This document shows, piece after piece, positions 48,792 through 58,623 of a DNA stretch of 64,000 nt. The stretch covers positions 62,001-126,000 of the forward strand of contig JAMLIN010000008.1 in NCBI GenBank assembly GCA_023954135.1, given 5' to 3'. The notes beneath the pieces are model-generated. The model did not search any database. It saw nothing but the letters and a program-made list of their open reading frames with translations, and was not told the DNA's origin. The translations under genes and the position numbers were made by a program. Every line of letters starts with the position of its first letter. The stretch's first letter is position 1. Source of the stretch: Burkholderiaceae bacterium. GTDB lineage: Bacteria; Pseudomonadota; Gammaproteobacteria; Burkholderiales; Burkholderiaceae_E.

Positions 48792-49725
48792 GACCCGCCC
48801 GCAACGAGCGCACCCGACGCCCGATGGAAACGATCCCGTGGGGCAGGAACAGCAGCAGCACCACGACCAGGAAGCCGAGCACGCCGGTATGCACCTGCAG
48901 GTAGTTGCGCCAGACGACCTCCTCGATGCCGAGGAAGGTGAACGCACCGATGATCGCGCCCGCCGTCGAACCGAGGCCGCCGAGCAGCACCATGACGATG
49001 GGCTTCACCGCGAACAGGATGTCGTAGACGTCGGGAGGCTCGATGTAGTGGACCCACCCGGCATACAGGGTTCCTGCCATCGCGACGAAGACGCCCGAGA
49101 AGGCGAAGGCGAGGCTCTTGTAGAGCGTGGAGTTCACCCCGATCATGTCGGCTGCCGATTCGTTCTGCCGGATGCAGGCAAGACCGAAGCCGAGTCGCGA
49201 ACGCTCGATGAAGCCGACGACGATGACGGCGATGAAGAGCAGGCCCCACATCGCGAGGAAATAGAACGTGGCGGTGTCCATCATGCCGGCGCCGCCCGAG
49301 AGGCTGAGCGGTATGTTCAGGCCCATTCCGCCGCCGGTGAGATCGGTGGCCGAATTGGTCAGCTCCCGCAGCACTTCGGCGACCGCCAGGCTGGCGATCG
49401 CGAAATAGTGGCCGCGCAGGCGCATCAGCACCGCGCCGAGCAGCATCGCCCCCGCGAAAGCGAGTGCGCCCGCCGCGACGATCGCCACCGTCAGCGGGCT
49501 GCCGGCGGCGAGCAGCACGCCGCCGGTGTAGGCGCCGAGCCCGAAGAAGGCCGCGGTGGCGAATGACGGATAGCCCGCCATGCCGCCGATCACGTTCCAT
49601 GACACCGCCATCACCGCATACATGCAGGCCATGGTGCCCAGGCGCAAGGTGTAGGCCTCGCCCACCAGCGGCAACAGGCCGAGGATCAGCAGCCCGCCCA
49701 GCAGGATCCAGTCCTTGCGCCGCAT
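48784..49725 (-). CDS. livM: branched-chain amino acid-type ABC permease LivM
   Basis: A 313-residue integral membrane permease with about eight or nine transmembrane helices, beginning [25 protein letters not shown]. The cytoplasmic coupling segment [26 protein letters not shown] (EAA-like loop) and [14 protein letters not shown] are characteristic. It starts at ATG 49723-49725, which shares one base with the livH stop (TGATG), so translation is coupled. It forms the channel with LivH. Confidence 0.92.
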   Translation of the reverse strand: MRRKDWILLGGLLILGLLPLVGEAYTLRLGTMACMYAVMAVSWNVIGGMAGYPSFATAAFFGLGAYTGGVLLAAGSPLTVAIVAAGALAFAGAMLLGAVLMRLRGHYFAIASLAVAEVLRELTNSATDLTGGGMGLNIPLSLSGGAGMMDTATFYFLAMWGLLFIAVIVVGFIERSRLGFGLACIRQNESAADMIGVNSTLYKSLAFAFSGVFVAMAGTLYAGWVHYIEPPDVYDILFAVKPIVMVLLGGLGSTAGAIIGAFTFLGIEEVVWRNYLQVHTGVLGFLVVVLLLFLPHGIVSIGRRVRSLRAGHG

Positions 49726-50591
49726 CACTCGAACCCCCGCTTGCCGAGCAGGCCCTGCGGCCGGAAGATCAGGAACAGGATCAGCAGCGCGAACGACAGC
49801 GTGACCGCATGCTCCGGCCCGAAGGCGAAGGCGCCGAAGCTCTCGACCAGCCCGAGGATCAGCCCGCCGAGGACGGCACCCGGCACGCTGCCGAGGCCGC
49901 CGAGCACGCACACGACGAAGGCCTTGCCGAGATACGGGGTCGCCGACAGCGGCGAGATCGGAAAGATGAGCGCGAGCAGCACCCCCGCGCATCCGGCCAT
50001 CGCCGCGCCGAGGCCGAAGGCGGCCGCGTAGGTCGTGGCCACGTTCACCCCCATCAGGCGCGCGGCGTCGCGATCGAGCCGCACGGCGATGATCGCGCGC
50101 CCGATGCGCGACTTGCGCAGGATCACGTACAGGATCGCGGTCAGCGCCAGTGCGAGCAGCATCGCGATGATCCGGTCGACCGGCACCACGACGGAACCCC
50201 AGGCCACCGAGCCGAGCGGGGGATCGAGCAGCAGCTTGCGGTAGTCGGCCTTGAAGCCGAGCAGCATCGCGTTGTTCAGGATCAGGTCGAGCCCGAAGGT
50301 GAGGGTGAGGGTCACCAGCACCGGCGCCGCGATGACGCGGTTCAGGACGCCGCGCTGGACCAGGTAGCCCAGCGCGTAGAAGAGCGGTGCCGCGATGGCG
50401 AGGCTCGCCCAGGGGCTGAGGCCGAGGGCGTTGTATGCGCCCCAGGCGAGATAGGACCCCAGCACGATGAACGAGCCGTGCATCAGGTTGATGACGTTGA
50501 GCACGCCCCACACCAGCGAGAATCCGACCGCGATGCAGGCATACAGGCAGCCCAGCACCACGCCGTTGGCGAGAATCTGCAGAGTGAACAT
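49725..50591 (-). CDS. livH: branched-chain amino acid-type ABC permease LivH
   Basis: A 288-residue permease with about eight transmembrane helices, beginning MFTLQILANGVVLGCLYACIAVGFSLVWGVLNVINLMHG, the standard LivH start. The coupling segment is RKSRIGRAIIAVRLDRDAARLMGVNV and GGLGSVPGAVLGG is also present. It follows the binding-protein gene livK by 63 bp that contain a hairpin. It shares its final base region with the livM start. Confidence 0.93.
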   Translation of the reverse strand: MFTLQILANGVVLGCLYACIAVGFSLVWGVLNVINLMHGSFIVLGSYLAWGAYNALGLSPWASLAIAAPLFYALGYLVQRGVLNRVIAAPVLVTLTLTFGLDLILNNAMLLGFKADYRKLLLDPPLGSVAWGSVVVPVDRIIAMLLALALTAILYVILRKSRIGRAIIAVRLDRDAARLMGVNVATTYAAAFGLGAAMAGCAGVLLALIFPISPLSATPYLGKAFVVCVLGGLGSVPGAVLGGLILGLVESFGAFAFGPEHAVTLSFALLILFLIFRPQGLLGKRGFE

Positions 50592-50612
50592 GGCGATTCG
50601 ATGCCCGGCTGT

Positions 50613-50642
50613 CCCTGCCGCGCCGCCATCGGCACGGCAGGG
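50613..50642 (-). promoter_or_regulatory. intergenic hairpin between livK and livH
   Basis: CCCTGCCG (50613-50620) and CGGCAGGG (50635-50642) form a perfect 8-bp stem with a 14-nt loop. It lies between the binding-protein gene and the first permease gene. In ABC operons such hairpins commonly stabilise the upstream binding-protein message or reduce read-through, which would explain higher livK than livH expression. No T run follows on the minus strand. Confidence 0.5.
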
Positions 50643-50654
50643 GTGGGAGCGGAT

Positions 50655-51890
50655 TTACTTGACGCCGAGCCTGAGCTCGCCCTGCTTGATCTCAGGCGGA
50701 TGCACGACGATGGCCTTGGCGCCCTGGATCTGGAACACCGGCGGCTCGAGCGAGTTGATCTGCCCCGTCGGGCCGAAGCGCACCGGGCCCCAGAAGGTCA
50801 CCACGTCCATCTTCGCGAGCTCGTCGCGCACCTTGTCGCGATCGAGCGAGCCCGCCTTCTCGATGGCCAGCCGGAACAGGTCGCCCGATATCGACGACGA
50901 GGCCTGCGCGTAGTCGGGCGTCGCGTTGTACTTGGCCCTGAAGAGCTCGACGTAGTTGTCCGCCGTCTTGAAGATGTCGACGCCTTCGTAGCGCACCGCC
51001 GGATGCCACCAGGCCGCGCTGCTGATGTTCTCCGCCCCGGCACCCGCGGCATCGATGAACTCCTGGTAGGCGGGCCCGGCGATCATGGTGACCACCTGCG
51101 CCTCGATGCGCTGGTCGCCCATCTGCTTGCGCAGCAGCACCAGGTCGTTGATGTAGCCGGTGGCGAAGATCCAGTGCGGATTCTGCGACTTGATCTGCGC
51201 GAGCGCCGACGAGTGGTCCATCGTGTTGATCGCGTACCGCTCGAACGATACGACCTCGAGGCCGTTCTGCTTGGCCGACTTCTCCATCTCCTGCGCGATG
51301 GCGAGCGGGAACAGGTCGTTGCGCGCGAGGATCGCCACGCGCTTGACATCCGGCGCCTGCTTCACGACCAGCTCGGTCAGCGGCGTCGTCAGCGTGTCGT
51401 TCGGCGTGAAGGTGCCGAACAGGTACTTGTAGCCCTGGTCGTAGACCTGCGACGAGGATGCGGTCGAGGCGATGGTCGGCACCTTGTAGCGCTCCGACAC
51501 CGTGCTCGCCGCCTTGGCCGCACCCGAGCCGAACGGGGAGAAGAGGAAATTGACCTTCTCCTGGGTGATCAGCTGCTCGGCGGCCTGGACGGCGCGCGGC
51601 GTGTTCGACTGGTAGTCGGTGTAGACGATCTCGACCTTCATCTTCTTGCCGCCGACATCGATGCCGCCGGCCTTGTTGACCTGCTCGGCCCACAGGTCGT
51701 AGCCCTGCTGCTGCTTGAGGGCCTCGGGGGCAAGCGCGCCGGTGAGCGGCAGCGGCGCGCCGAACCGGATGGTCTCCTGGGCGAGCGCCGCCGAGCCGAA
51801 GGCGACGGGCGTCGCCGCGACCGCGGCCGAGAGGAGGAACTTCGACAGCGGGCTGACGGCCCCGCGAGCAAACAGGCTGGTGATTCTCAT
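50655..51890 (-). CDS. ABC transporter substrate-binding protein, LIV-type
   Basis: A 411-residue periplasmic binding protein of the Leu/Ile/Val-binding superfamily (type I fold). It has a signal peptide (LLSAAVAATPVAFGSAALAQ), and the mature part begins ETIRFGAPLPLTGALAPEA. Other landmarks are the KVEIVYTDYQSNTPRAVQAAEQLI region and TIASTASSSQVYDQGYKYLFGTFTPNDT. The ligand need not be a branched-chain amino acid; many homologues bind aromatic acids, amides or urea. The ATG at 51888-51890 follows GGAG by about 8 nt. It is the first gene of livKHMGF, downstream of a LysR gene on the same strand. Confidence 0.9.
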   Translation of the reverse strand: MRITSLFARGAVSPLSKFLLSAAVAATPVAFGSAALAQETIRFGAPLPLTGALAPEALKQQQGYDLWAEQVNKAGGIDVGGKKMKVEIVYTDYQSNTPRAVQAAEQLITQEKVNFLFSPFGSGAAKAASTVSERYKVPTIASTASSSQVYDQGYKYLFGTFTPNDTLTTPLTELVVKQAPDVKRVAILARNDLFPLAIAQEMEKSAKQNGLEVVSFERYAINTMDHSSALAQIKSQNPHWIFATGYINDLVLLRKQMGDQRIEAQVVTMIAGPAYQEFIDAAGAGAENISSAAWWHPAVRYEGVDIFKTADNYVELFRAKYNATPDYAQASSSISGDLFRLAIEKAGSLDRDKVRDELAKMDVVTFWGPVRFGPTGQINSLEPPVFQIQGAKAIVVHPPEIKQGELRLGVK

Positions 51891-52101
51891 CGCGTCGACT
51901 CCTTGTTTTTTCGTCGGCATGCACGACACCGCAGCGACCTGCAACGTGAGGGCTTCGCCGGAGTCTATGCGCGCTCCGAATCCCGGAGAATCACGGAATT
52001 TCGATGCCAGCGTTCCAATTCCGAGAACGCTGTCCGCACCGATCCCGTGCGTCCCGACGCCTGTTGCAGTGCACCCGGACGACGCCGGCGGCGCGACCGG
52101 G

Positions 52102-53034
52102 TCATCGCTTCGCGCGACGGCCGCCGGTGGTCTGCCTGGCGCTCGCCGCCATGGCGGCCTTCAGGCGCTCGCGTGTCCAGTCGGCCGCCGGAGACAGGGT
52201 GCGCGAAGGGCTCGCCACCAGCGTCACCCGTGTGCCGCGCAGCAACTTCTCGTCGAGCGGCACCGCCACCAGCTGGCCATCGACCACCTCCCTGCGCACC
52301 GAATCGAGCGGCTGGAAGGTCACGTATCTGGTGCGAAGCACCATGCGCCAGGCGAAGGCCAGCGTATTGGTTTCCAGCACGATGCGCAGGTCGACGCGAT
52401 CGACCGCGCGCACCCGGTCGATGAGCTGCCGTATCCCGAAGGAGCGATCGGGCATCACCACGCCGAAGGGCGCGACATCGGACAGGCGGCAGCTGCGCCT
52501 GTGCGCGAGCGGATGGCCGGCCGCGACGATCGCGCACAGGGGCTGGCTCATCCGGGCGATCTCCACCAGGTCGCCGCGCGGTGACTGGCCGAACAGGATG
52601 CCGAGGTCGAAGCGATGCTCGGCCACCGCCTCGGCCACGCTCTGCGAGCCCATGGCCGCGACGCGCAGCACCAGGCCCTCGTGCTCGGCCTGGAGGCATT
52701 CGATGAAGCCGGGCATGAAACCGTTGAGCAGCCCCTCGACGCAGGCGATGTCGACTTCGCCGCGATGCAGGGTCTCGAAATCCTGGATCCGCGAGCGCAG
52801 CTCGTCGAGGCGCGCCCGCGAGTCGTCGATATACTCGAGCAGCAGGCGACCCGCGGCCGTGAGCACCATGCCGCGTGCGCGGCGCTCGAAGAGCGCCACG
52901 CCGAGCTCGGCCTCGAGCGTACGGATCTGGCGACTCAGGGCGCTCTGCGCGATGTACAGCCGTTCGGCGGCATGGCGCAGCGAACCCTGGGCGGCGACCT
53001 CACGGAAGTAGCGCAGGCTTGCGGTCTCGATCAA
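52102..53034 (-). CDS. LysR-family transcriptional regulator
   Basis: A 310-residue LysR regulator. The N-terminal winged helix includes ETASLRYFREVAAQGSLRHAAERLYIAQSALSRQIRTLEAELGVALFERRARGMVLTAAG. A type 2 periplasmic-binding-like effector domain follows (DIACVEGLLNGFMPGF and later strands). The start codon is TTG at 53032-53034, preceded by GGAG about 10 nt upstream. It is divergent from the aspartate-dehydrogenase-like gene and 211 bp upstream of livK on the same strand, so it is the likely regulator of both. The effector is unknown. Confidence 0.92.
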   Translation of the reverse strand: MIETASLRYFREVAAQGSLRHAAERLYIAQSALSRQIRTLEAELGVALFERRARGMVLTAAGRLLLEYIDDSRARLDELRSRIQDFETLHRGEVDIACVEGLLNGFMPGFIECLQAEHEGLVLRVAAMGSQSVAEAVAEHRFDLGILFGQSPRGDLVEIARMSQPLCAIVAAGHPLAHRRSCRLSDVAPFGVVMPDRSFGIRQLIDRVRAVDRVDLRIVLETNTLAFAWRMVLRTRYVTFQPLDSVRREVVDGQLVAVPLDEKLLRGTRVTLVASPSRTLSPAADWTRERLKAAMAASARQTTGGRRAKR

Positions 53035-53178
53035 ATCGCGTCGTGCTCCATGGGGTTCTCCGCGCTTTCATGCGGATTGCCATAGTATCGGCAGCTGGAA
53101 GGGAATCGGGCTTCGGGCGCGAAGGCACCCGCTACGTGATGAAGAGAATGACCGACATTCGCCACCTGGTGATCGACC
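53035..53178. promoter_or_regulatory. LysR / aspartate dehydrogenase divergent control region
   Basis: A 144-bp gap typical of a LysR-controlled divergent promoter. The less G+C-rich part (about 53070-53100, tttcatgcggattgcc) fits a T-N11-A LysR-type binding region, but no definite site is distinguished. A second regulatory gap of 211 bp lies between the LysR gene and livK. It carries two direct GAATC units spaced about 6 bp apart near 51980-51992. Confidence 0.4.
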
Positions 53179-53973
53179 ATGGATAGCCGGCATCGGCCTG
53201 CCCTGACGGTCGGGATCGCGGGCCTGGGCAACATCGGGACGGAGGTCGCGCGCTGGCTGGCGGCATCGGCGCCACGCTCGCTCGCCCTTGCCGCGGCGGC
53301 CGGACGCGACCCGCAGGCGATCGCGGCCCGACTGTCGTCCCTCGGGATCGCCGCGCAGGCGACGGCGATCGACGCGCTGGCCGGGCAATGCGATGTGATC
53401 GTCGACTGCCTTGCGCCCGAGGCCACGGCCGCCCTGCTCGAGACGTGCATCGACGGCGGCGGGACGGTCATGACGGTCAACGTCGGCGTGCTCCTGCAGG
53501 AGCCGCAATGGATCGAGCGGGCGCGACGTACCGGCACCCGCCTGCTCGTCCCGTCCGGAGCGGTCGCCGGTATCGACGCGCTGCGCGCCGCGGCGATGGG
53601 GCGGATCGACAGCGTGCGCATCCGGACCAGCAAACCGCCGGCCGGGCTCGACGCGGGAGGCGCCGCCGGCCCCCAGCGCGTCTTCGCGGGCAATGCCCGG
53701 GAGGCCGTCGCCGCCTGGCCGCGGAACATGAACATCGCCGCCACCCTGAGCCTGGCAGGCATCGGAGGCGAGCGGACCGAAGTCGAGATCTGGAGCGATC
53801 CGGCGCTCGAGCGCAACGTGCACGAGGTCGAGATCGACAGCGACAGCACCCGGCTGCGCATCCGGATCGAGAACCGCCCCAGCGCCGCCAACCCGCGCAG
53901 CAGCGCGATCACGGCCCACAGCGTCTGCGCCGCGCTCGCCGGCCTCGTCGACCCGGTCCGGATCGGCGCCTGA
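53179..53973 (+). CDS. aspartate dehydrogenase-like protein
   Basis: A 264-residue protein of the L-aspartate dehydrogenase (NadX) family, NAD(P)-dependent enzymes that release ammonia from aspartate. The dinucleotide motif is VGIAGLGNIGTEVARWLA. Other marks are RLLVPSGAVAGIDALRAA, FAGNAREAVAAWPRNMNIAATLSLAG, the catalytic His in ERNVHEVEIDSDS, and the ENRPSAANPRSSAITA segment. The context, divergent from a LysR gene beside an uptake and catabolic run, suggests a degradative role rather than NAD synthesis. The native substrate could be a related amino acid. Confidence 0.78.
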   Translation: MDSRHRPALTVGIAGLGNIGTEVARWLAASAPRSLALAAAAGRDPQAIAARLSSLGIAAQATAIDALAGQCDVIVDCLAPEATAALLETCIDGGGTVMTVNVGVLLQEPQWIERARRTGTRLLVPSGAVAGIDALRAAAMGRIDSVRIRTSKPPAGLDAGGAAGPQRVFAGNAREAVAAWPRNMNIAATLSLAGIGGERTEVEIWSDPALERNVHEVEIDSDSTRLRIRIENRPSAANPRSSAITAHSVCAALAGLVDPVRIGA

Positions 53974-53975
53974 AC

Positions 53976-53991
53976 GGCCCTCTCGCGGGCC
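53976..53991 (+). terminator. hairpin after the aspartate dehydrogenase-like gene
   Basis: GGCCC-TCTCGC-GGGCC begins 3 bp after the stop and separates this gene from the convergent DUF2905 gene. No T tract follows. Confidence 0.4.
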
Positions 53992-54025
53992 GGGAACCTG
54001 CGAATGGGTCGGACGCGCCCGCTTC

Positions 54026-54220
54026 CTAGATCCAGCGCGCGATCAGCATCGCCAGCAGCGAAAGCAGCAGGGTCGACATCAGCGGCAGGCTGAACTCGCG
54101 CCCGAAGAGCCGGAAATCGAAGTCGCCGGGCAGGCGACCGAAGCCGAAGCGGCGCAGCCAGGGCATCAGCCCCGAGAACAGGATCGAGGCGAGCACCACG
54201 ACGACCAGCCAGCGGATCAT
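54026..54220 (-). CDS. DUF2905 small membrane protein
   Basis: A 64-residue membrane protein of the DUF2905 family with two hydrophobic helices (about residues 3-20 and 45-62) separated by a conserved RFGFGRLPGDFDF loop. The function is unknown. The start overlaps the stop of the methyltransferase gene by ATGA (54217-54220). Its stop faces the aspartate-dehydrogenase-like gene 52 bp away. Confidence 0.85.
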   Translation of the reverse strand: MIRWLVVVVLASILFSGLMPWLRRFGFGRLPGDFDFRLFGREFSLPLMSTLLLSLLAMLIARWI

Positions 54221-55452
54221 CGGATCAGGACTCCGCGCCGGTCGCTGCGCTCGAAGGCGGCGGCATCGAAGTCCCCGCCGCGGGCGAAGGCGATCGCCTT
54301 GAAGAGCTCGCCCATCTCGGCCTCGCTCACGAGGCGCCCGACCGCCTGGGCCTGGCGCAGATAGGCGGTCGAGCCGGGCTCGGCGCTGCGGGCCAGGTGC
54401 TCCAGAAGGCCGGCGCCGAGCAGGAAGCTGCCCTGCGATCCGAAGCCGATGCAGTCGAGCCCGACATCGGCCGCGGCGCGCGCGAGGGCGCTGAAGTCGA
54501 CATGGGCGGTGAGGTCCTGCAAGCCGGCGAGGATCAGCGGATCGTGGTGGACCCGGTGCCGGTAGTGACAGGCCAGCGTGCCGCCGTTGCGCTGGGGGTG
54601 GTAGTACTCGGAGGCCGGGAAGCCGTAGTCGAAGAGCAGCACCACGCCGCGTACCATACGCTCGCCAACGCTCGCCAGCCAGGCTGGTCCCTGCTCGGCG
54701 AACTCCGACTGGTAACCGGAACCCCAGGCGGACAGCGGCTCGTCCCCTTGGGCCCAGCCCGAAGTCGCGAGGGTCTCGAGCACCCGGCGGGCGAAATCGG
54801 GGTCAGCCGGCCGGTCGACGAAGCGAAACGGGCTTGCGAAGGGAGCATCCGGGAGTGCCTCCGGGGCGTCGACGGCCGCGCCGACGCCGCGCTCGAGCAC
54901 CATCCCGTCATCGAGCCGGAACAGGCGCACCGGCATGGCGTCGATCAGCTCGTTGCCGATCACCACCGCTTCGATCCGCTCGGGCAGGCTCTCGAGCCAG
55001 CTCACGCACGGCGCCAGATCGGGGGCGAGGGCCTCGAGGGTGTGCCGCTGCACCTGGCGCAGCGGCGCCGAGAGCTCGACGATCCGATAGTCGACGTCGG
55101 TGATGCCGTCCCGGGCAAGCCCGTTGAGCACCTGCGCCGCGAGCTGGCCGGTGCCTGCGCCGAACTCGACGATCCGGCGCACGCCCAGCGTCTCGAACCA
55201 GCGGGCGCACTGACCGGCAACACAGGCACCGAAGAGGGGCGAGATCTCGGGGGCGGTGACGAAATCGCCGTCGCGGCCGAAGCGCCTGCTGCCGCCGGTG
55301 TAGTAGCCGAGCCCCGGCTCGTAGAGCGCGCCGGCCATGAAGCGGTCGAAGCCGATCCAGCCGCCGTCCCCGGCGATCCAGGCCAGCAGGCGCGCGTTCA
55401 GTTCCTTGCTGGCCCGACGGGCTTCGGCGTCGGGTTCGGGGAGCTCGTCCAT
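54217..55452 (-). CDS. MidA/NDUFAF7-like SAM-dependent methyltransferase
   Basis: A 411-residue member of the COG1565 family. Its mitochondrial relative NDUFAF7 methylates an Arg of complex I, but the bacterial substrate is not known. Motifs include MAGALYEPGLGYYTGGSRRFGRDGDFVTAPEISPLFG, motif I RIVEFGAGTGQLAAQVL, and the GNELIDAMPVRLF block. Further on come VLLFDYGFPASEYYHPQRNGGTLACHYRHRVHHDPL and QGSFLLGAG. The start is ATG at 55450-55452, divergent by 23 bp from the SDR gene. Confidence 0.9.
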   Translation of the reverse strand: MDELPEPDAEARRASKELNARLLAWIAGDGGWIGFDRFMAGALYEPGLGYYTGGSRRFGRDGDFVTAPEISPLFGACVAGQCARWFETLGVRRIVEFGAGTGQLAAQVLNGLARDGITDVDYRIVELSAPLRQVQRHTLEALAPDLAPCVSWLESLPERIEAVVIGNELIDAMPVRLFRLDDGMVLERGVGAAVDAPEALPDAPFASPFRFVDRPADPDFARRVLETLATSGWAQGDEPLSAWGSGYQSEFAEQGPAWLASVGERMVRGVVLLFDYGFPASEYYHPQRNGGTLACHYRHRVHHDPLILAGLQDLTAHVDFSALARAAADVGLDCIGFGSQGSFLLGAGLLEHLARSAEPGSTAYLRQAQAVGRLVSEAEMGELFKAIAFARGGDFDAAAFERSDRRGVLIR

Positions 55453-55475
55453 CCCCCGATTGTAGAATCGCCGGG

Positions 55476-56273
55476 ATGAAGGACGAAAACACCCGGACCG
55501 GCGCGGTGCTGGTGACCGGCGCGGCGCAGCGCCTCGGCCGGGAGATCGCGCTCGGGCTCGCGCGGGCCGGGCACGACGTCGTGGTGCATTTCCATCGCTC
55601 GGCCGAGGCCGCCGCTACCACGGTCGCCGACATCGAGTCGCTCGGTCGCCGGGCGGTCGCGGTGGGCGGCGATCTCGCCGATGCCGGCGAGCGGGCCCGG
55701 GTGTTCGACGAGGCGGTCAGGGCGCTGCCGGTCGAGGGCCTGGTGAACAACGCATCGCTCTTCGAATTCGACAGCCCCGGGCAGTTCGAGGCGGCGACGC
55801 TGGAGCGTCATCTCGCCCCGAACCTGGTGGCGCCGGTCGATCTCGCCGCCCGGCTCCACGATCATCTCGGCGAGGGGGGGCACGGCTTCGTCGTCAACCT
55901 GCTCGACCAGAAGCTCGAGAACCTGAACCCCGACTACTTCTCGTACACCGTCAGCAAGTTCGGGCTGCTGGGCGCGACCCGCATGATGGCCATCGGCTGC
56001 GCGCCGCGCCTGCGCGTCGCGGCGGTCTCGCCCGGCATCACCCTGGCCTCGGGCGAACAGACCGAGGAAGAGTTCCAGGCCGCCCACCGGCTCACCCCGC
56101 TCGGACGCTCCTCGAGCACCGCCGACATCGTGGACGCCGTGGTCTTTCTCGCCGGCTCGCCGGCGATCACCGGCATCAACCTGATCGTCGACGGCGGCCA
56201 GCACCTCGTGCCGCTCGCGCGCGACGTCATGTTCGTCGCCCCCCACCTACCTACCCACGGACCGTCCAGTTGA
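55476..56273 (+). CDS. pteridine reductase-like SDR (FolM-type)
   Basis: A 265-residue SDR. Its NADP motif is VLVTGAAQRLGREIALGLARAG, in the ARRLG-like variant used by pteridine and dihydromonapterin reductases. It carries LVNNASLFEFD and catalytic YTVSKFGLLG (Tyr-x3-Lys). The ITGINLIVDGGQHL ending is typical. Because folB follows with a TTGA overlap, a role in reducing dihydropterins for folate or monapterin synthesis is likely. A general SDR function is the alternative. Confidence 0.82.
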   Translation: MKDENTRTGAVLVTGAAQRLGREIALGLARAGHDVVVHFHRSAEAAATTVADIESLGRRAVAVGGDLADAGERARVFDEAVRALPVEGLVNNASLFEFDSPGQFEAATLERHLAPNLVAPVDLAARLHDHLGEGGHGFVVNLLDQKLENLNPDYFSYTVSKFGLLGATRMMAIGCAPRLRVAAVSPGITLASGEQTEEEFQAAHRLTPLGRSSSTADIVDAVVFLAGSPAITGINLIVDGGQHLVPLARDVMFVAPHLPTHGPSS

Positions 56274-56659
56274 CCTGGCTACTCGACCCGCGGCTTGCCG
56301 ACTGCCGCAGGATATTCCTGCAGGAGCTCGCCGTCGAAACCTCCATCGGCTTCCATGATTTCGAGCGGCTCGCGCCCCAGCGCGTGCTGATCAACGTCGA
56401 CATCTTCGTTCCGATCGCCGCCTCGACCTCGATGCGCGATGCGGTCGAGGACGTGATCGACTACGACGTGCTGCGCCACCGGATCATCGAGATCGCCCGC
56501 TCGGGGCATTTCAACCTGCAGGAGACCCTGCTCGATCGGGTCGTCGCCGCCTGCTTCGAGATCCCTGCGGTCAGCGCGGTGCGCGCCAGCACCGAGAAGC
56601 CCCATGTCTATGCCGATTGCCGCACCGTCGGCATCGAAGTCTTCCGGATGCGGCCATGA
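56270..56659 (+). CDS. folB: dihydroneopterin aldolase
   Basis: Cleaves dihydroneopterin in the folate pathway. The 129-residue protein has the FolB core: [61 protein letters not shown] and a late Lys in [20 protein letters not shown]. The start is TTG at 56270-56272, overlapping the SDR stop as TTGA. It ends in an ATGA overlap with ttcA. The unusual start codon plus overlap indicates strong translational coupling. Confidence 0.92.
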   Translation: MTWLLDPRLADCRRIFLQELAVETSIGFHDFERLAPQRVLINVDIFVPIAASTSMRDAVEDVIDYDVLRHRIIEIARSGHFNLQETLLDRVVAACFEIPAVSAVRASTEKPHVYADCRTVGIEVFRMRP

Positions 56660-57567
56660 ACGATTCCGTCGCCACGGCCGACCCGCGCCGCCAGGAGCGG
56701 ATCGCCCACGAGCGCAACAAGCTGCACAAGCGCCTGCTTCGCCTGACCGGCCAGGCGATCGGCGATCACGCCATGATCGGCCCGGGCGACAAGGTGATGG
56801 TGTGCCTGTCGGGCGGCAAGGACAGCTATGCCCTGCTCGACCTGCTGCTGACGCTGCGCGAGCGGGCGCCGATCGACTTCGAGATCGTGGCGGTCAACCT
56901 CGACCAGAAGCAGCCCGGCTTTCCGGCCGACGTGCTGCCCGACTACCTGCGCGGCATCGGGGTGCCGTTCCGGATCGAGACCCAGGACACCTACTCGATC
57001 GTCACCCGGGTGATCCCCGAAGGCCGGACGATGTGCTCGCTGTGCTCGCGACTGCGCCGCGGCATCCTGTACCGGGTGGCGAGCGAGCTCGGCGCCACCC
57101 GCATCGCGCTCGGCCATCATCGCGACGACATCCTCGAGACCTTCTTCCTGAACATGTTCCATGGCGGCAAGCTGAAGGCCATGCCGCCCAAGCTCGTCTC
57201 CGACGACGGGCGCCATGTCGTGATCCGTCCGCTCGCCTATGCGCGCGAGGCCGATCTCGAAGCCTATGCCCGGTGGCGCGAGTTCCCGATCATCCCCTGC
57301 AATCTCTGCGGCTCGCAGGCGAACCTGCAGCGCCAGGCGACCAAGGAGATGCTGCGCGACTGGGAGAAGCGTTTCCCCGGCCGGGTCGAGAACGCCTTCG
57401 CGGCCCTGGGCAGGGTCGTCCCCTCCCATCTGATGGACCGCGATCTCTTCGATTTCGAAGGCATCGTCGCCGACGGCGAGCCACGCCCGGACGGCGACAT
57501 CGCCTTCGACCGGATATCCTTCCATCCTGCGATCGAGACAGTGAAGCGAGAGGCAAGCGAACAATGA
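56656..57567 (+). CDS. ttcA: tRNA 2-thiocytidine biosynthesis protein TtcA
   Basis: Thiolates cytidine 32 of some tRNAs using an iron-sulfur cluster and ATP. The 303-residue protein has the PP-loop [22 protein letters not shown], the [16 protein letters not shown] pair that holds the cluster Cys, [30 protein letters not shown], and the final [12 protein letters not shown]. The ATG at 56656 overlaps the folB stop. The stop overlaps the aldo-keto reductase start in the same way. Confidence 0.95.
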   Translation: MNDSVATADPRRQERIAHERNKLHKRLLRLTGQAIGDHAMIGPGDKVMVCLSGGKDSYALLDLLLTLRERAPIDFEIVAVNLDQKQPGFPADVLPDYLRGIGVPFRIETQDTYSIVTRVIPEGRTMCSLCSRLRRGILYRVASELGATRIALGHHRDDILETFFLNMFHGGKLKAMPPKLVSDDGRHVVIRPLAYAREADLEAYARWREFPIIPCNLCGSQANLQRQATKEMLRDWEKRFPGRVENAFAALGRVVPSHLMDRDLFDFEGIVADGEPRPDGDIAFDRISFHPAIETVKREASEQ

Positions 57568-58601
57568 AATACCGGACCCTGCCCGGAACCGAACTCGAGG
57601 TATCCACCGTCTGCCTCGGCACCATGACCTGGGGCCAGCAGAACACCGAGGCCGAGGCCCATGCGCAGCTCGACCTGGCGGTCGAGCGCGGCATCAACTT
57701 CATCGACACCGCCGAGATGTACCCGGTGCCGCCCCGCGCCGAGACCCAGGGCCGTACCGAGGAATACCTCGGCCACTGGCTCGCCGGCCATGATCGCGAC
57801 GCCCTCGTGATCGCGACCAAGGTCGCGGGCCCCGGCCGGCGCGACTGGGTCCGCGGCGGCCGCACCGACCTGAACAAGGCCAACATCGCCGAGGCCTGCG
57901 AGACCAGCCTGCGCCGCCTGCGCACCGACCGCATCGACCTCTACCAGATCCACTGGCCGCAGCGGAACCTGCCGAACTTCGGCCAGACGGTGTTCGACCC
58001 CGCCGCCGAACGCGATGGTCCGTCGATCGCCGAGCAGGTCGAAGCCATGGGCGCCCTGGTGCGCGCGGGCAAGATCCGCTACTGGGGCCTGTCCAACGAA
58101 TCGACCTGGGGCGTCTGCGCCTTTCACCACGCTGCCGCCCAGCTCGGCCTGCCCGGCCCGGTGACCGTGCAGAACTGCTACAGCCTGGTTTCGCGCTCGG
58201 CCGACGGCGATCTCGCCGAGGCGCTGTTCCGCAACGGCATGTCCCTGCTTCCCTACGGGCCGCTGGCCGGCGGCAAGCTCGCCGGCAAGTACATGGGCGG
58301 GGCGCGCCCCGAGGGTGCCCGCTTCACCCTCTTCCCCGCCTTCGGCCCGCGCTACGCCAAGCCTCACGTCGACGATGCCGTCGCCGCCTACGACCGGCTC
58401 GCGAAATCCCGCGGGCTGAGCCTGGTGCAGCTCGCGCACGGGTACGTCTGCAGCCGCTGGTTCGTCGGATCCTCGATCATCGGAGCGACCTCGACGGCGC
58501 AGCTTGCCGAGGACATCGACGCCACCGGCACCGTGCTCGATGCCGAGACGCTCGCCGGCATCGCGGAGATCCAGCGCCTCTACCCGAACCCGGCCGCCTG
58601 A
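57564..58601 (+). CDS. aldo/keto reductase (Tas-like)
   Basis: A 345-residue NADP(H)-dependent aldo-keto reductase of the Tas group. The catalytic tetrad parts are visible: Asp-Tyr in [27 protein letters not shown], the Lys in [17 protein letters not shown] and the His in [18 protein letters not shown]. The NADPH-binding tail is [18 protein letters not shown]. The substrate is not inferable. It is coupled to ttcA by a 4-base overlap and followed by ubiB after 22 bp. Confidence 0.9.
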   Translation: MKYRTLPGTELEVSTVCLGTMTWGQQNTEAEAHAQLDLAVERGINFIDTAEMYPVPPRAETQGRTEEYLGHWLAGHDRDALVIATKVAGPGRRDWVRGGRTDLNKANIAEACETSLRRLRTDRIDLYQIHWPQRNLPNFGQTVFDPAAERDGPSIAEQVEAMGALVRAGKIRYWGLSNESTWGVCAFHHAAAQLGLPGPVTVQNCYSLVSRSADGDLAEALFRNGMSLLPYGPLAGGKLAGKYMGGARPEGARFTLFPAFGPRYAKPHVDDAVAAYDRLAKSRGLSLVQLAHGYVCSRWFVGSSIIGATSTAQLAEDIDATGTVLDAETLAGIAEIQRLYPNPAA

Positions 58602-58623
58602 CGGCCGGGCCGGGAGCGTCATC

